From NCBI GenBank assembly GCA_035455185.1, contig DATIFQ010000423.1:1-6814 (forward strand): a stretch of 6,814 nt of DNA, in the 5' to 3' direction. The stretch comes from JAEHDI01 sp035455185 (lineage in GTDB: Bacteria; Acidobacteriota; Terriglobia; Bryobacterales; Bryobacteraceae). A program made the position numbers and the translations under genes. Shown here in pieces: positions 1 through 6,646 of the stretch (its first letter is position 1; the number at the start of each line of letters is the position of its first letter). The notes below the pieces were generated by a model. That model was given only the letters and a program-made list of their open reading frames with translations. It ran no database searches and was not told the origin of the DNA.

Positions 1-53
1 CCCTGGTGCGTACGGGCGTTCTCAAAGATGCCCGAGTCCTCTATGCGGCGTGA
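1..53 (+). CDS. C-terminal tail of a probable MntA-like nucleotidyltransferase antitoxin (partial, 5' end off window)
   Basis: Only about 16 codons are visible (in frame from base 3, stop TGA at 51-53), ending LKDARVLYAA. A hydrophobic 'vLY' ending just before the stop is common in small MntA/MNT-domain nucleotidyltransferases encoded directly upstream of HepT proteins. In the known system MntA neutralises HepT by AMPylating a tyrosine near its RNase motif. The catalytic GSxxxGxxxxxSDxD region would lie outside the window, so the identification rests on position and tail sequence. The frame overlaps the start of the next gene, which suggests translational coupling. It could instead be the end of an unrelated gene. 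Confidence 0.45.
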   Translation, partial: LVRTGVLKDARVLYAA

Positions 54-393
54 CCGTCAACGGCTGCATGACATTCTGGACGCGCTGGATTCGCTACCCA
101 GGATCATCGCTGGGCATACGGAAGCCGAGTTTCTCGACAATGAGACGACTCGTTATGCCGTCGCTCAGCGGCTAGCCGTCGTCGGCGAAGCGGCCGGCAG
201 AATCAGTACTGAACTCCGTGAGCGCCATCCGGCGGTCCCATGGATTGACATCGTCTCCTTCCGAAACATTCTGGTCCATGAGTACTTTGGGATTCACTGG
301 CCCATCGTTTGGCTCACGGCAACCGAACAAGCTCCCTACCTGAGGAAGCAAGTCGCACGAATACTTGAGACTGAGTTCCCCAACCCCGGCTAA
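43..393 (+). CDS. HepT-like ribonuclease toxin (DUF86 family)
   Basis: A 116-residue, mostly helical protein of the usual HepT/DUF86 size. The diagnostic RNase motif Rx4HxY is present as RNILVHEY (Arg74, His79, Tyr81), preceded by the typical PWIDIVSF stretch. The N-terminal RDRQRLHDILDAL and the central QRLAVVGEAAGRIS also match the family. HepT is a HEPN-fold RNase whose activity is blocked by its MntA partner. I chose the ATG at 43 because family members usually begin just before the RDRxRLxDIL segment; an in-frame ATG at 28 would add five residues. Starting at 43, the gene overlaps the preceding frame by 11 bases, and no good Shine-Dalgarno is visible, consistent with translational coupling. 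Three sampled 60-base rows are about 58-60% GC, lower than the receptor gene further right, which fits a mobile toxin-antitoxin module but does not prove transfer. The next gene converges on it after 16 bases. Confidence 0.85.
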   Translation: MRRDRQRLHDILDALDSLPRIIAGHTEAEFLDNETTRYAVAQRLAVVGEAAGRISTELRERHPAVPWIDIVSFRNILVHEYFGIHWPIVWLTATEQAPYLRKQVARILETEFPNPG

Positions 394-409
394 AAACGCG
401 TAAAGCTCT

Positions 410-1534
410 CTACCCCCGTCCCCCTGTCGTAATCCTTTTCAGCGCCCGCCACTTCGCTTCATCCATCGCGTCGTCGGAGAAGAGGGACACGCCGGATGCT
501 CCGGCCCGCGAGGAGATTTCCACCGTTTTTGTGAACTCGGCCTCGTCCATCCCGCTCACGAACAGCCCGCTGAACAGGGGCTTCTTTACCGCGGACACCC
601 CTTCCCGCGTCTGATCGCCGACCCACTCCGGACCGGCTTCATAGAACGAGTGGTACAGCATCGGCAGGAATGCGTCCAGGCGCCACCGGCCCCAATCCTG
701 CATGACGTGCGTTCGCGCCATGCTCGGCCCGGGAAACACGGCCGCCGTGATCATCTTCTTCTTCGTTTTCGCGGCCGGAACCAGATAGCGGTTCACCAAG
801 TCCGTCACCATGTCCAGACGGAACTGGAACCACTTCTCCGTCAGCTTGGGGTCTTTGATCTCCAGCGGATCGGCCCCGTACTTCTCCTTGAACCGCTTCC
901 GCTCGTAATCCGTGTAGCCGTAATCGTACTCAGGAAAGACCCTGTCCTGTACGATGTTGTATTTCTTCCAGAGCCCTTTCGGGAGAATCGCGTCCGGGTG
1001 GCGGATGTAGTCCAGATGAACGCCCGCCAGTTCCCCGATGCCTGCCAGTTCCCTCACCGTGGCCTGCACGAACTCCCGAACCTCGGGGTGCCCCGGGTCC
1101 AGAAACCGGTAATACGGCACATATGCGGGCTTGTCCACCGCCGACTCGCCTTTTGCGTTCACGTTGTACCAGTCCGGATGCTTCTTCATGACTTCTTCGA
1201 TCATGCAGGGCATGCACCACATCCACGCGTGCACTTCGAGGCCTTCCGCCCGCGCCAGCGGCAGCAGCATCCCGAGCCAGTCCGTTTTCACAGGCAGCCG
1301 TGTACTCGGAAAATACGCCTCGCGGCCCGCGTAGACCTCCGGCAGAATCGCCCGCACTCCCGACTCCCGAATCAGCGCGAAGCGGCGCTTCCAGTGGTCC
1401 GCTGAACTCCTGGTGTTTGTGGGAATCCAAACCCAATTCTTGATTGCGCCGGCGGATAAAGCTGGTGAACCAGCGGCAAGGGTGGCCGCTCCGAGGCCCG
1501 CCATCTTCAGAAACGCGCGTCTGTCAGTCCGCAT
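410..1534 (-). CDS. Tat-exported glycosyl hydrolase-like family 10 (GHL10/DUF187) protein
   Basis: A 374-residue protein with a clear twin-arginine signal (TDRRAFLK, residues 3-10, then an Ala/Gly-rich hydrophobic stretch to about residue 28), so it is exported folded. The rest reads as one TIM-barrel-like GHL10 domain: an N-terminal strand IKNWVWIPTN, HAWMWCMPC (102-110), DPGHPEVREF (147-156), the family hallmark GVHLDYIRHP (171-180), and QDWGRWRLDAFLPMLYH (279-295). Asp175 in the LDYIRHP motif is a candidate active-site acid by family analogy. The family is thought to cleave polysaccharides, but the substrate cannot be read from sequence. The start at 1534 places MRTDRR eight bases after AGGA; ATG at 1543 (three residues longer, GGGAG only four bases upstream) is the alternative. 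A longer frame reaching 1657 is unlikely, because it would place 41 extra residues before the Tat motif and overlap the exosortase gene. It is divergent from the exosortase gene. Confidence 0.85.
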   Translation of the reverse strand: MRTDRRAFLKMAGLGAATLAAGSPALSAGAIKNWVWIPTNTRSSADHWKRRFALIRESGVRAILPEVYAGREAYFPSTRLPVKTDWLGMLLPLARAEGLEVHAWMWCMPCMIEEVMKKHPDWYNVNAKGESAVDKPAYVPYYRFLDPGHPEVREFVQATVRELAGIGELAGVHLDYIRHPDAILPKGLWKKYNIVQDRVFPEYDYGYTDYERKRFKEKYGADPLEIKDPKLTEKWFQFRLDMVTDLVNRYLVPAAKTKKKMITAAVFPGPSMARTHVMQDWGRWRLDAFLPMLYHSFYEAGPEWVGDQTREGVSAVKKPLFSGLFVSGMDEAEFTKTVEISSRAGASGVSLFSDDAMDEAKWRALKRITTGGRG

Positions 1535-1614
1535 AGGGTCCATCCTACTCCCGGTATTGGAACCTGAGAAGAGCCGTGGATGCCGTAGCTGTGCTCTACT
1601 GTATGGAGTTACGG
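1535..1614. promoter_or_regulatory. Divergent intergenic region between hydrolase and exosortase genes
   Basis: This 80-base gap separates two outward-facing starts, so promoters for both the hydrolase (minus) and the exosortase-EpsI pair (plus) are expected here. I looked for sigma70-like -35/-10 pairs and for a sigma54 TGGCAC-N5-TTGC element and found none with acceptable spacing; TTGGAA at 1557-1562 has no properly spaced -10. Only the ribosome binding sites at either end are clear. Confidence 0.4.
1605..1608 (+). promoter_or_regulatory. Shine-Dalgarno that sets the exosortase start
   Basis: GGAG lies six bases before the ATG at 1615. The other in-frame candidates (GTG 1576, ATG 1603, ATG 1636) lack a comparably placed site, so it decides the start. 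Confidence 0.6.
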
Positions 1615-2502
1615 ATGGCCCCCACTCCTCGCACGATGCCCCGGGACAGTGCCTCATCGAGCGCGCGCGCCCCTGTCCCCTGGCTCTCGATCGCCTGGTT
1701 CGGAGCTTTGCTCGCCGCCTGTTACGCGCCCGTCCTCACGCGGCTCGTCCGCAATTGGATCGACGACCCGGACATGGGGCACGCTTTCTTCGTCCCCGTG
1801 ATCGCCGGTTACATCGCATGGCAGCGGCGGGACGAGATACTCGCCTGCCCGTTGCGCTCGAGCCCCTGGGGGCTGGCGGTGGTGGCCTTCGGCGCTCTTC
1901 AACTCTACGTCGCCACCCTCGGCGCCGAGCTGTTTCTGTCCAGGACCGCCTTCATCATCTCCCTCTCCGGCGTCGTCCTGTACTTTGGCGGCTGGAGGCT
2001 GTTGCGGCTCCTCGCCTTCCCGCTGTTTCTGCTTTGCTTCATGGTGCCCATCCCGGCGATCCTCTATAATCAGGTCACCTTCCCGCTCCAGTTGATCGCC
2101 AGCCGCGTGGCCGAGGTTTCGTTGTCGCTGCTGGGTCTGCCCGTTCTGCGCGAAGGAAACGTGATCGAGCTGCCCAGCCAGACGCTGAACGTCGTCGAAG
2201 CGTGCAGCGGCATTCGCTCTCTCCTCTCGCTCTCGTTCCTATCGCTGGTTTACGCCTACTTCTTTGACAAAAAGGTCTGGATGCGCGCGGCTCTCTTGCT
2301 CGCCACCATCCCCATCGCGATCGCCGCCAACGCGAGCCGCGTCACCCTCACCGGCATCCTGAGCGAATACCAGCCCGACCTTGCGGAAGGTTTCTTCCAT
2401 TCCGCGGAGGGATGGGTGATTTTTATGGTCGCGCTGGTGATGCTGATCGTAGTCCACCGGCTGATCGACTGGGGTTACCGGACTTTGCGTGGGAAGGGAT
2501 AG
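1615..2502 (+). CDS. Exosortase (EpsH/Xrt-type transmembrane cysteine transpeptidase)
   Basis: A 295-residue polytopic inner-membrane protein. Hydrophobic segments lie near residues 21-41, 55-69, 84-102, 106-126, 128-151, 157-175, 200-217, 223-239 and 265-281, giving about eight membrane spans. All expected catalytic residues are present: Cys197 in VVEACSGIRSL, Arg242 in NASRVTLTG, and His262 in GFFHSAEGW. The N-terminal DPDMGHAFFVP motif is also typical of exosortases. The family cleaves C-terminal PEP-CTERM-like sorting tags of exported proteins on the outer face of the inner membrane. EpsI is encoded four bases downstream, so the two are almost certainly co-expressed. Neither a tagged substrate nor exopolysaccharide biosynthesis genes are in view, so the Xrt subtype cannot be assigned. 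Length is within the family range and the gene appears intact. Confidence 0.93.
   Translation: MAPTPRTMPRDSASSSARAPVPWLSIAWFGALLAACYAPVLTRLVRNWIDDPDMGHAFFVPVIAGYIAWQRRDEILACPLRSSPWGLAVVAFGALQLYVATLGAELFLSRTAFIISLSGVVLYFGGWRLLRLLAFPLFLLCFMVPIPAILYNQVTFPLQLIASRVAEVSLSLLGLPVLREGNVIELPSQTLNVVEACSGIRSLLSLSFLSLVYAYFFDKKVWMRAALLLATIPIAIAANASRVTLTGILSEYQPDLAEGFFHSAEGWVIFMVALVMLIVVHRLIDWGYRTLRGKG
2494..2499 (+). promoter_or_regulatory. Shine-Dalgarno for EpsI inside the end of the exosortase gene
   Basis: AAGGGA ends seven bases before the ATG at 2507 and lies within the last codons of the exosortase gene. This favours ATG 2507 over the in-frame GTG at 2489, and implies coupled translation. Confidence 0.6.
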
Positions 2503-2506
2503 CGGA

Positions 2507-3163
2507 ATGCCGGGATTCCTCAAAAGCAGGTCAGCGCGAGTTCTCACCTTGGTGCTCGCGGTGCAGGCGATTCTCTCTTACACGCTCTCGCGCGGGGAGG
2601 CGGTTCCCCTGGCGGCCCCCCTGAGCGGGTTTCCGTCCCAGGTCGGCGAGTGGACGCTCGCCAGCGAAGGCGTGATTGAAAAGGAAATCCGCGACGTCTT
2701 GCGCGCGGATGACATCCTGAATCGCGTCTACACGGATGCGGACGGGCGTCAGTCTGCCAGCCTGTTCGTCGCGTACTTCAAGACGCAGCGCACCGGCCAG
2801 GCCCCGCACTCGCCGAAGAACTGCCTGCCGGGCTCGGGCTGGGTGCCTTCGGAGTCCGAGACGGCCGTAATCCCCATAAGCGGCCGCGCCGAACCCATTA
2901 AGGTCAACCGCTACGTGGTCTCCCGCGGGAGTAACAGAAGCGTCGTGATGTATTGGTACCAGAGCCGCGACCGGGTAATCGCCAGTGAGTACGCTGCCAA
3001 GATCCGCTTGGTGCTCGATTCGATCCGCTACAACCGCTCCGACACGGCCCTCATTCGCGTCGTCGTCCCAGTCGCCGGCGATAACGAAGCCGCCGCCACC
3101 GCGACCGCCACCCGCTTCGTCCAGACCGTCTTCGAACCCCTCAGCCGGCAGTTGCCGCGGTAG
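2507..3163 (+). CDS. EpsI family exosortase-associated protein (DUF3485)
   Basis: A 218-residue protein with one N-terminal membrane anchor or uncleaved signal (about residues 9-26), followed by a periplasmic DUF3485 domain. Family landmarks run in order: FPSQVGEWT (42-50), VLRADDILNRVY (64-75), SLFVAYFKTQRTGQAPHSPK (85-104), NCLPGSGW (105-112), VNRYVVSRG (133-141), VMYWYQS (147-153), and ASEYAAKIRLVLDSI (159-173). His101 and Cys106 sit in the most conserved stretch. EpsI occurs beside, or fused to the C-terminus of, many exosortases; its biochemical role is not settled, but it is linked to the same protein-sorting and exopolysaccharide context. Here it is a separate gene four bases after the exosortase stop. 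The last 28 residues are Ala/Thr-rich and look like linker plus helix rather than a sorting tag. Confidence 0.92.
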   Translation: MPGFLKSRSARVLTLVLAVQAILSYTLSRGEAVPLAAPLSGFPSQVGEWTLASEGVIEKEIRDVLRADDILNRVYTDADGRQSASLFVAYFKTQRTGQAPHSPKNCLPGSGWVPSESETAVIPISGRAEPIKVNRYVVSRGSNRSVVMYWYQSRDRVIASEYAAKIRLVLDSIRYNRSDTALIRVVVPVAGDNEAAATATATRFVQTVFEPLSRQLPR

Positions 3164-3210
3164 CATCGCGTCTCGACCCTCGCACACTCGGTCTCCCTGT
3201 AGACTGGTTC

Positions 3211-3216
3211 GGGAGG
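3211..3216 (+). promoter_or_regulatory. Strong Shine-Dalgarno that selects a GTG start
   Basis: GGGAGG lies eight bases before the GTG at 3225. The other nearby in-frame start, TTG at 3231, would be 14 bases away. The 61-base gap after EpsI shows no convincing promoter or terminator, so read-through from the exosortase genes remains possible. Confidence 0.65.
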
Positions 3217-3224
3217 TGGTCCGG

Positions 3225-4427
3225 GTGACATTGTCGACACCGTTCCGTTCGGCGGTCCTTGCCTCCGCCATCGGCTTGTGTGTCGCCGGTGCCTGGAGTC
3301 AGCCGGCCGCACCCGAGACGGAGAAGAGCGGCGAGCCGGTCGTCATCGGTGAGAGGCTTTCGATTCTGTCTGAAATCCTGAAGGAGCCGCGGCCGCTCCT
3401 CGTCGCGAAACCGGCCGGCTACGAATCGGAGACCGAACGTTACCCGGTCCTCTATCTTCTGGACGGCGACGCGCACTTCCATCACGTAACCGGAATCGTC
3501 AGTTTCCTGACCGAGAGCGGGCGTATCCCCAAGTTGCTGGTGGTGGCCGTGCCCAACACGAACCGCACCCGGGACCTGACGCCTCCCTCGACAGCGGAAA
3601 TCGACCTTCGATTCTCTCCTGGCGGCGGGGGAGCCGATGCCTTCCTTCGCTTCCTCGGTGACGAACTGGTGCCGTACCTGGAGAAGAACTACCGGACGCG
3701 GCCCTACAGGATACTGGCAGGCCACTCCTTCGGCGGTCTCTTCGCGATTCATGCGATGATCACCAGGCCGAAGCTGTTCAACGCCTACATTGCCATCGAT
3801 CCGAGCCTCTCGTGGAACAACCAGGCGCCGGTGTCCCAGGCCGAAGCGTTCTTCGAGACCACGAAGGAGCTGCAAAGCGACCTCTACGTGACCGCCACCA
3901 GCGAGGGCGGCGGCATTCGCAAACTGGCCGGAGTACTTGAGGCAAAGGCGCCCAAGGGATTTCGCTGGAAACTTGAATTGATGCCGGAGGAGACTCACGT
4001 CTCGATTCCTCATCGCAGCATCTACCAGGGTCTCGATACGATCTTCGATGCCTGGCACTTGGCGAACCCTCTGGAGCTATACGACAAAGGCGGCATCGAC
4101 GCCGTCCACCGGCACTTTCGGGAGGGCGGCAAAAGGCTTGGCTACGACCGGACGACTTCCGCGTTCACAATTTCCATGATCGTCGCCGGGCTTATGCAAG
4201 CGGGCCGGCTGGAGGAGGCGGCTTCGGTCCTCCTGCATGATCCCAAGGCGTATCCGCCGCCCTGGAACCAGTTGGATGCGCTTGCCCGCGCCTACGCGAA
4301 GCGCGGCGACACCGGGCAGGTCGTCCGTTACTACACGCTGTCGCTGAAAGAGAACCCTCGCAACGAATGGGCCCGGAAGAAACTCGCGGAACTCGGCGTC
4401 GAACCCGCCACACTACCGCCGCAGTAA
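3225..4427 (+). CDS. Secreted alpha/beta-hydrolase, esterase D / IroE-Fes type, with TPR-like C-terminal extension
   Basis: A 400-residue protein starting at GTG. Residues 1-25 form a signal peptide (Arg8, then a hydrophobic run, likely cleaved after AWS), so the enzyme is periplasmic or secreted. The hydrolase domain (about 40-285, PF00756-like) shows YPVLYLLDGD, the typical NRTRDLTPP stretch, the nucleophile elbow AGHSFGG (Ser168), and ETHVSIPH with candidate catalytic His258. Glu227 (ATSEGGG) is a possible third triad member, less certain. The family includes IroE and Fes, which hydrolyse trilactone siderophores, as well as other esterases. Residues 290-400 are helical, with Leu/Ala periodicity and an NPRNEWARKKLAELG end resembling TPR helices, making it longer than a bare esterase domain. 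The receptor gene follows after 13 bases, which favours a joint role in ligand uptake and hydrolysis. The substrate is unknown; a carbohydrate or feruloyl-type ester is a reasonable alternative. Confidence 0.85.
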   Translation: MTLSTPFRSAVLASAIGLCVAGAWSQPAAPETEKSGEPVVIGERLSILSEILKEPRPLLVAKPAGYESETERYPVLYLLDGDAHFHHVTGIVSFLTESGRIPKLLVVAVPNTNRTRDLTPPSTAEIDLRFSPGGGGADAFLRFLGDELVPYLEKNYRTRPYRILAGHSFGGLFAIHAMITRPKLFNAYIAIDPSLSWNNQAPVSQAEAFFETTKELQSDLYVTATSEGGGIRKLAGVLEAKAPKGFRWKLELMPEETHVSIPHRSIYQGLDTIFDAWHLANPLELYDKGGIDAVHRHFREGGKRLGYDRTTSAFTISMIVAGLMQAGRLEEAASVLLHDPKAYPPPWNQLDALARAYAKRGDTGQVVRYYTLSLKENPRNEWARKKLAELGVEPATLPPQ

Positions 4428-4440
4428 CCCAGCCACCCAC

Positions 4441-6588
4441 ATGCTCTGCCTTAGGACCCTCGCCCTGCCCATCATGATCGCCTCTTTCCTGCCGGCTCTC
4501 TCGCAGGAGCCGCGCGCGACGATTCGGGTGGAAGTGCGGACGGATTCCGCTCCCGTAGCAGGCGCGAATGTGAAGCTGAACGCGGTCTCCGTGATCACCG
4601 GCCCAGACGGTATCGCCATTACTTCCACTCCTTTCGGGAAAGTGGACGTCACCGTCACCAAGGAGGGCTACCATCCCTCCACTGCATCTCTGTCAATCGA
4701 CCAGCCGCGCGAGTGGCAGCTCGTGATCGATCTTCAGCCGGTGCAGCACATCGAAGAAGAGATAACCGTGCACGCGACGAGAACCGACCGGCGCCTCCAG
4801 GACCTGCCCACCCGAGTCGAGGTGCTGGGCCGGGAAGAGATCGAGGAGAAGATGCTGATGACCCCCGGCGACATCGTCATGATGTTGAACGAAATGGGTG
4901 GTCTCCGCGTGCAGACGACGTCGCCCTCGCTCGGCGCGGCTAGCGTGCGGATTCAGGGCATGCGCGGCCGCTACACACGCTTTCTCGCCGACGGACTGCC
5001 CTTATTTGGCCAGCAGGGCGGCGGGCTCGGTCTTTTGCAGATTCCCCCTATGGACCTCGGCCAGGTCGAGGTGATCAAGGGCGCCTCGTCCGCGCTCTAC
5101 GGCGCCGGAGCCATGGCCGGCGTCGTAAACCTCATCTCCCGCCGCCCCGGCCCGGAGCCTGTCCACGAGCTTCTCGTGAATCGCTCCACCTTGGGCGCGA
5201 CCGACACGTCGCTCTTTCTGGCGTCGCGGCTGTCTCCGCGCTGGAGTGCCTCCCTGCTCGGCGGCGGTCACTGGCAGGAACGGAATGATCGAGATGGCGA
5301 CGGCTGGGCCGACCTCGCGGGATACGCGCGCGGCGTCGCCAGGCCGCGCTTCTTCTGGGACGGCGGCAACGGCCGGGCCGGCTTCCTCACCGGCGGGATC
5401 ACGTATGAGAGCCGGAAGGGCGGCACATTGCCCGGAGAGGTCCTCCCGGCGACCGGCGCCCCTTACGCGGAAGCGTTGAACACCCGCCGGTACGACCTCG
5501 GCGGCAGCTTCCAGTTCCTTGTCGCAAATCGCCACGTCGTTACCACCCGTCTCGCCGCTTCCTCGCAAAACCACGATCACCGTTTCGGCGAGATCCGGGA
5601 ACGCGACCGCCACGACATGCTGTTCGGGGAGATCGCAGCCCGAGGCGCCTCCAGACGCCACACTTGGGTGGTTGGCCTGGCCGTCGATCGTGACGCCTAC
5701 CGTCCGAGGGACGTTTCGCGCTTCGACTACGAATACACCACCCCCGGCGTGTTCCTTCAGGAGGACATCGACATTGCCTCTTGGGTCTCCCTTTCGGCCA
5801 GCGCGCGCGCCGACTTCCACAGCAAGTACGGCACATTTTTCAGCCCCCGACTTTCGGCCCTGTTTCGATGGGAAGGCTGGACCAGCCGCCTTTCCGCCGG
5901 ACAGGGCTTTTTCGCCCCCACGCCTTTGACCGAGGAAACCGAAGCCGCGGGCCTGACTCGCCTGACCATTCCAGTGCCGCTCGTGGCGGAGCGCGGCCGA
6001 ACCGCTTCGCTCGACGTCACCAGAGCCCTCGGTCCGGCCTCTTTCACAACGACGGTCTTCGCCTCCACCGTGCGTCACCCCATCGACGTCGAGCGCGCTG
6101 AACGCTATGAACTCACCAATCTGCCCGAGCCGACGAGGAATCTCGGCCTGGAACTGCTTGGCACCTGGAGAAAGGCTCCGTTCGCGGCCACGGCGAGCTA
6201 CACCTATGTGCGCTCCCGCGAGTGGGACCTGGGCCGGCGCGCTGATACGCCGCTGACTCCGCGCCATAGCTTCGGAGTCGTCGGCATGTGGGAGAAGGAA
6301 GGAGCCGCGCGCGTTGGAGTCGAATGCTACTACACAGGCCTCCAACGTCTGGAGGAGAACCCATACCGCTCCGAGTCCGAGCCTTACGTGATCCTGGGAT
6401 TCCTGGCCGAACGCAAGGTTGGTCCCGTGCGGTTCTTTCTGAACGCGGAGAACCTCACCAATGTTCGCCAGACCCGTTGGAACCCGTTGCTCCGGCCGAA
6501 TCGCGGCACGGACGGCCGTTGGACGGTCGACGCCTGGGCGCCCCTGGACGGCCGCGCCTTCAACGGCGGTATCCGCCTCGGCTTCTGA
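4441..6588 (+). CDS. TonB-dependent outer-membrane receptor with N-terminal carboxypeptidase-regulatory-like domain
   Basis: A complete 715-residue receptor. Residues 1-21 are a signal peptide ending ALS. Residues 26-100 form a small beta domain (VRTDSAPVAGANVKL ... GPDGIA ... KVDVTVTKEGY) of the carboxypeptidase-regulatory/PEGA type. The TonB box is EEITVHATR (106-114). The plug spans about 118-236, with TPGDIVMMLNEMGGLRV, VRIQGMRGRYTRFLADGLPLF and QVEVIKGASSALYGAGAMAGVVNLISRRP-type landmarks. A 22-strand barrel of about 475 residues follows and ends with the terminal Phe expected for BAM recognition (NGGIRLGF). An acidic loop NDRDGDGWAD (282-291) may bind calcium. The family resembles ferric-siderophore/colicin (CirA/FepA-like) receptors, though cobalamin or other ligands are not excluded. 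There is no clear Shine-Dalgarno before ATG 4441, and the gene begins 13 bases after the esterase stop, suggesting coupling. No Fur box was recognised nearby. Confidence 0.93.
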   Translation: MLCLRTLALPIMIASFLPALSQEPRATIRVEVRTDSAPVAGANVKLNAVSVITGPDGIAITSTPFGKVDVTVTKEGYHPSTASLSIDQPREWQLVIDLQPVQHIEEEITVHATRTDRRLQDLPTRVEVLGREEIEEKMLMTPGDIVMMLNEMGGLRVQTTSPSLGAASVRIQGMRGRYTRFLADGLPLFGQQGGGLGLLQIPPMDLGQVEVIKGASSALYGAGAMAGVVNLISRRPGPEPVHELLVNRSTLGATDTSLFLASRLSPRWSASLLGGGHWQERNDRDGDGWADLAGYARGVARPRFFWDGGNGRAGFLTGGITYESRKGGTLPGEVLPATGAPYAEALNTRRYDLGGSFQFLVANRHVVTTRLAASSQNHDHRFGEIRERDRHDMLFGEIAARGASRRHTWVVGLAVDRDAYRPRDVSRFDYEYTTPGVFLQEDIDIASWVSLSASARADFHSKYGTFFSPRLSALFRWEGWTSRLSAGQGFFAPTPLTEETEAAGLTRLTIPVPLVAERGRTASLDVTRALGPASFTTTVFASTVRHPIDVERAERYELTNLPEPTRNLGLELLGTWRKAPFAATASYTYVRSREWDLGRRADTPLTPRHSFGVVGMWEKEGAARVGVECYYTGLQRLEENPYRSESEPYVILGFLAERKVGPVRFFLNAENLTNVRQTRWNPLLRPNRGTDGRWTVDAWAPLDGRAFNGGIRLGF

Positions 6589-6603
6589 CCCCGCTCGATA
6601 CCG
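6565..6603 (+). other. Possible stem-loops around the receptor stop codon
   Basis: Two mutually exclusive structures overlap the end of the receptor gene. One is a perfect 5-base GC stem with a three-base loop (GGCGG 6565-6569, CCGCC 6573-6577). The other is a perfect 7-base inverted repeat (CGGTATC 6567-6573, GATACCG 6597-6603) with a 23-base loop. No T-run follows either, so this is not a convincing intrinsic terminator, and chance is quite possible in GC-rich DNA. Confidence 0.2.
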
Positions 6604-6634
6604 AACGAATGCTCGCGACTCTTCGCCCGTAATT

Positions 6635-6640
6635 GGGGAG
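6635..6640 (+). promoter_or_regulatory. Shine-Dalgarno before the right-edge reading frame
   Basis: GGGGAG lies six bases before the ATG at 6647. It is the main support for the open-ended frame that follows. Confidence 0.35.
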
Positions 6641-6646
6641 TGCGCC

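Noticed and set aside
650..1405. 251-residue plus-strand open frame opposite the GHL10 hydrolase
   Set aside because: The His/Arg/Val-rich translation shows no family features, while the minus-strand frame carries a Tat signal and hallmark hydrolase motifs.
1535..1657. Upstream extension of the hydrolase frame to an ATG at 1657
   Set aside because: It would put 41 residues before the Tat signal and overlap the exosortase start; the starts at 1534 or 1543 have Shine-Dalgarno-like sequences and place the signal at the N-terminus.
3190..3207. Short inverted repeat GTCT...AGAC between EpsI and the esterase gene
   Set aside because: A four-base stem without a T-run is expected by chance and does not support a terminator or operator.
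2985..3224. Upstream extension of the esterase frame into the EpsI gene
   Set aside because: The 80 added residues are a Pro/Ser-rich shadow of EpsI coding sequence, whereas GTG 3225 has a strong Shine-Dalgarno and begins a proper signal peptide.
3233..3302. Possible lipoprotein signal (Cys19) in the esterase leader
   Set aside because: The residues before Cys19 are IGL; a lipobox needs a small residue directly before the Cys, so ordinary signal peptidase cleavage near residue 25 is preferred.
3141..4058. 305-residue minus-strand open frame opposite the esterase gene
   Set aside because: It has no recognisable motif and overlaps a gene with intact catalytic motifs and signal peptide, so it is a shadow frame.
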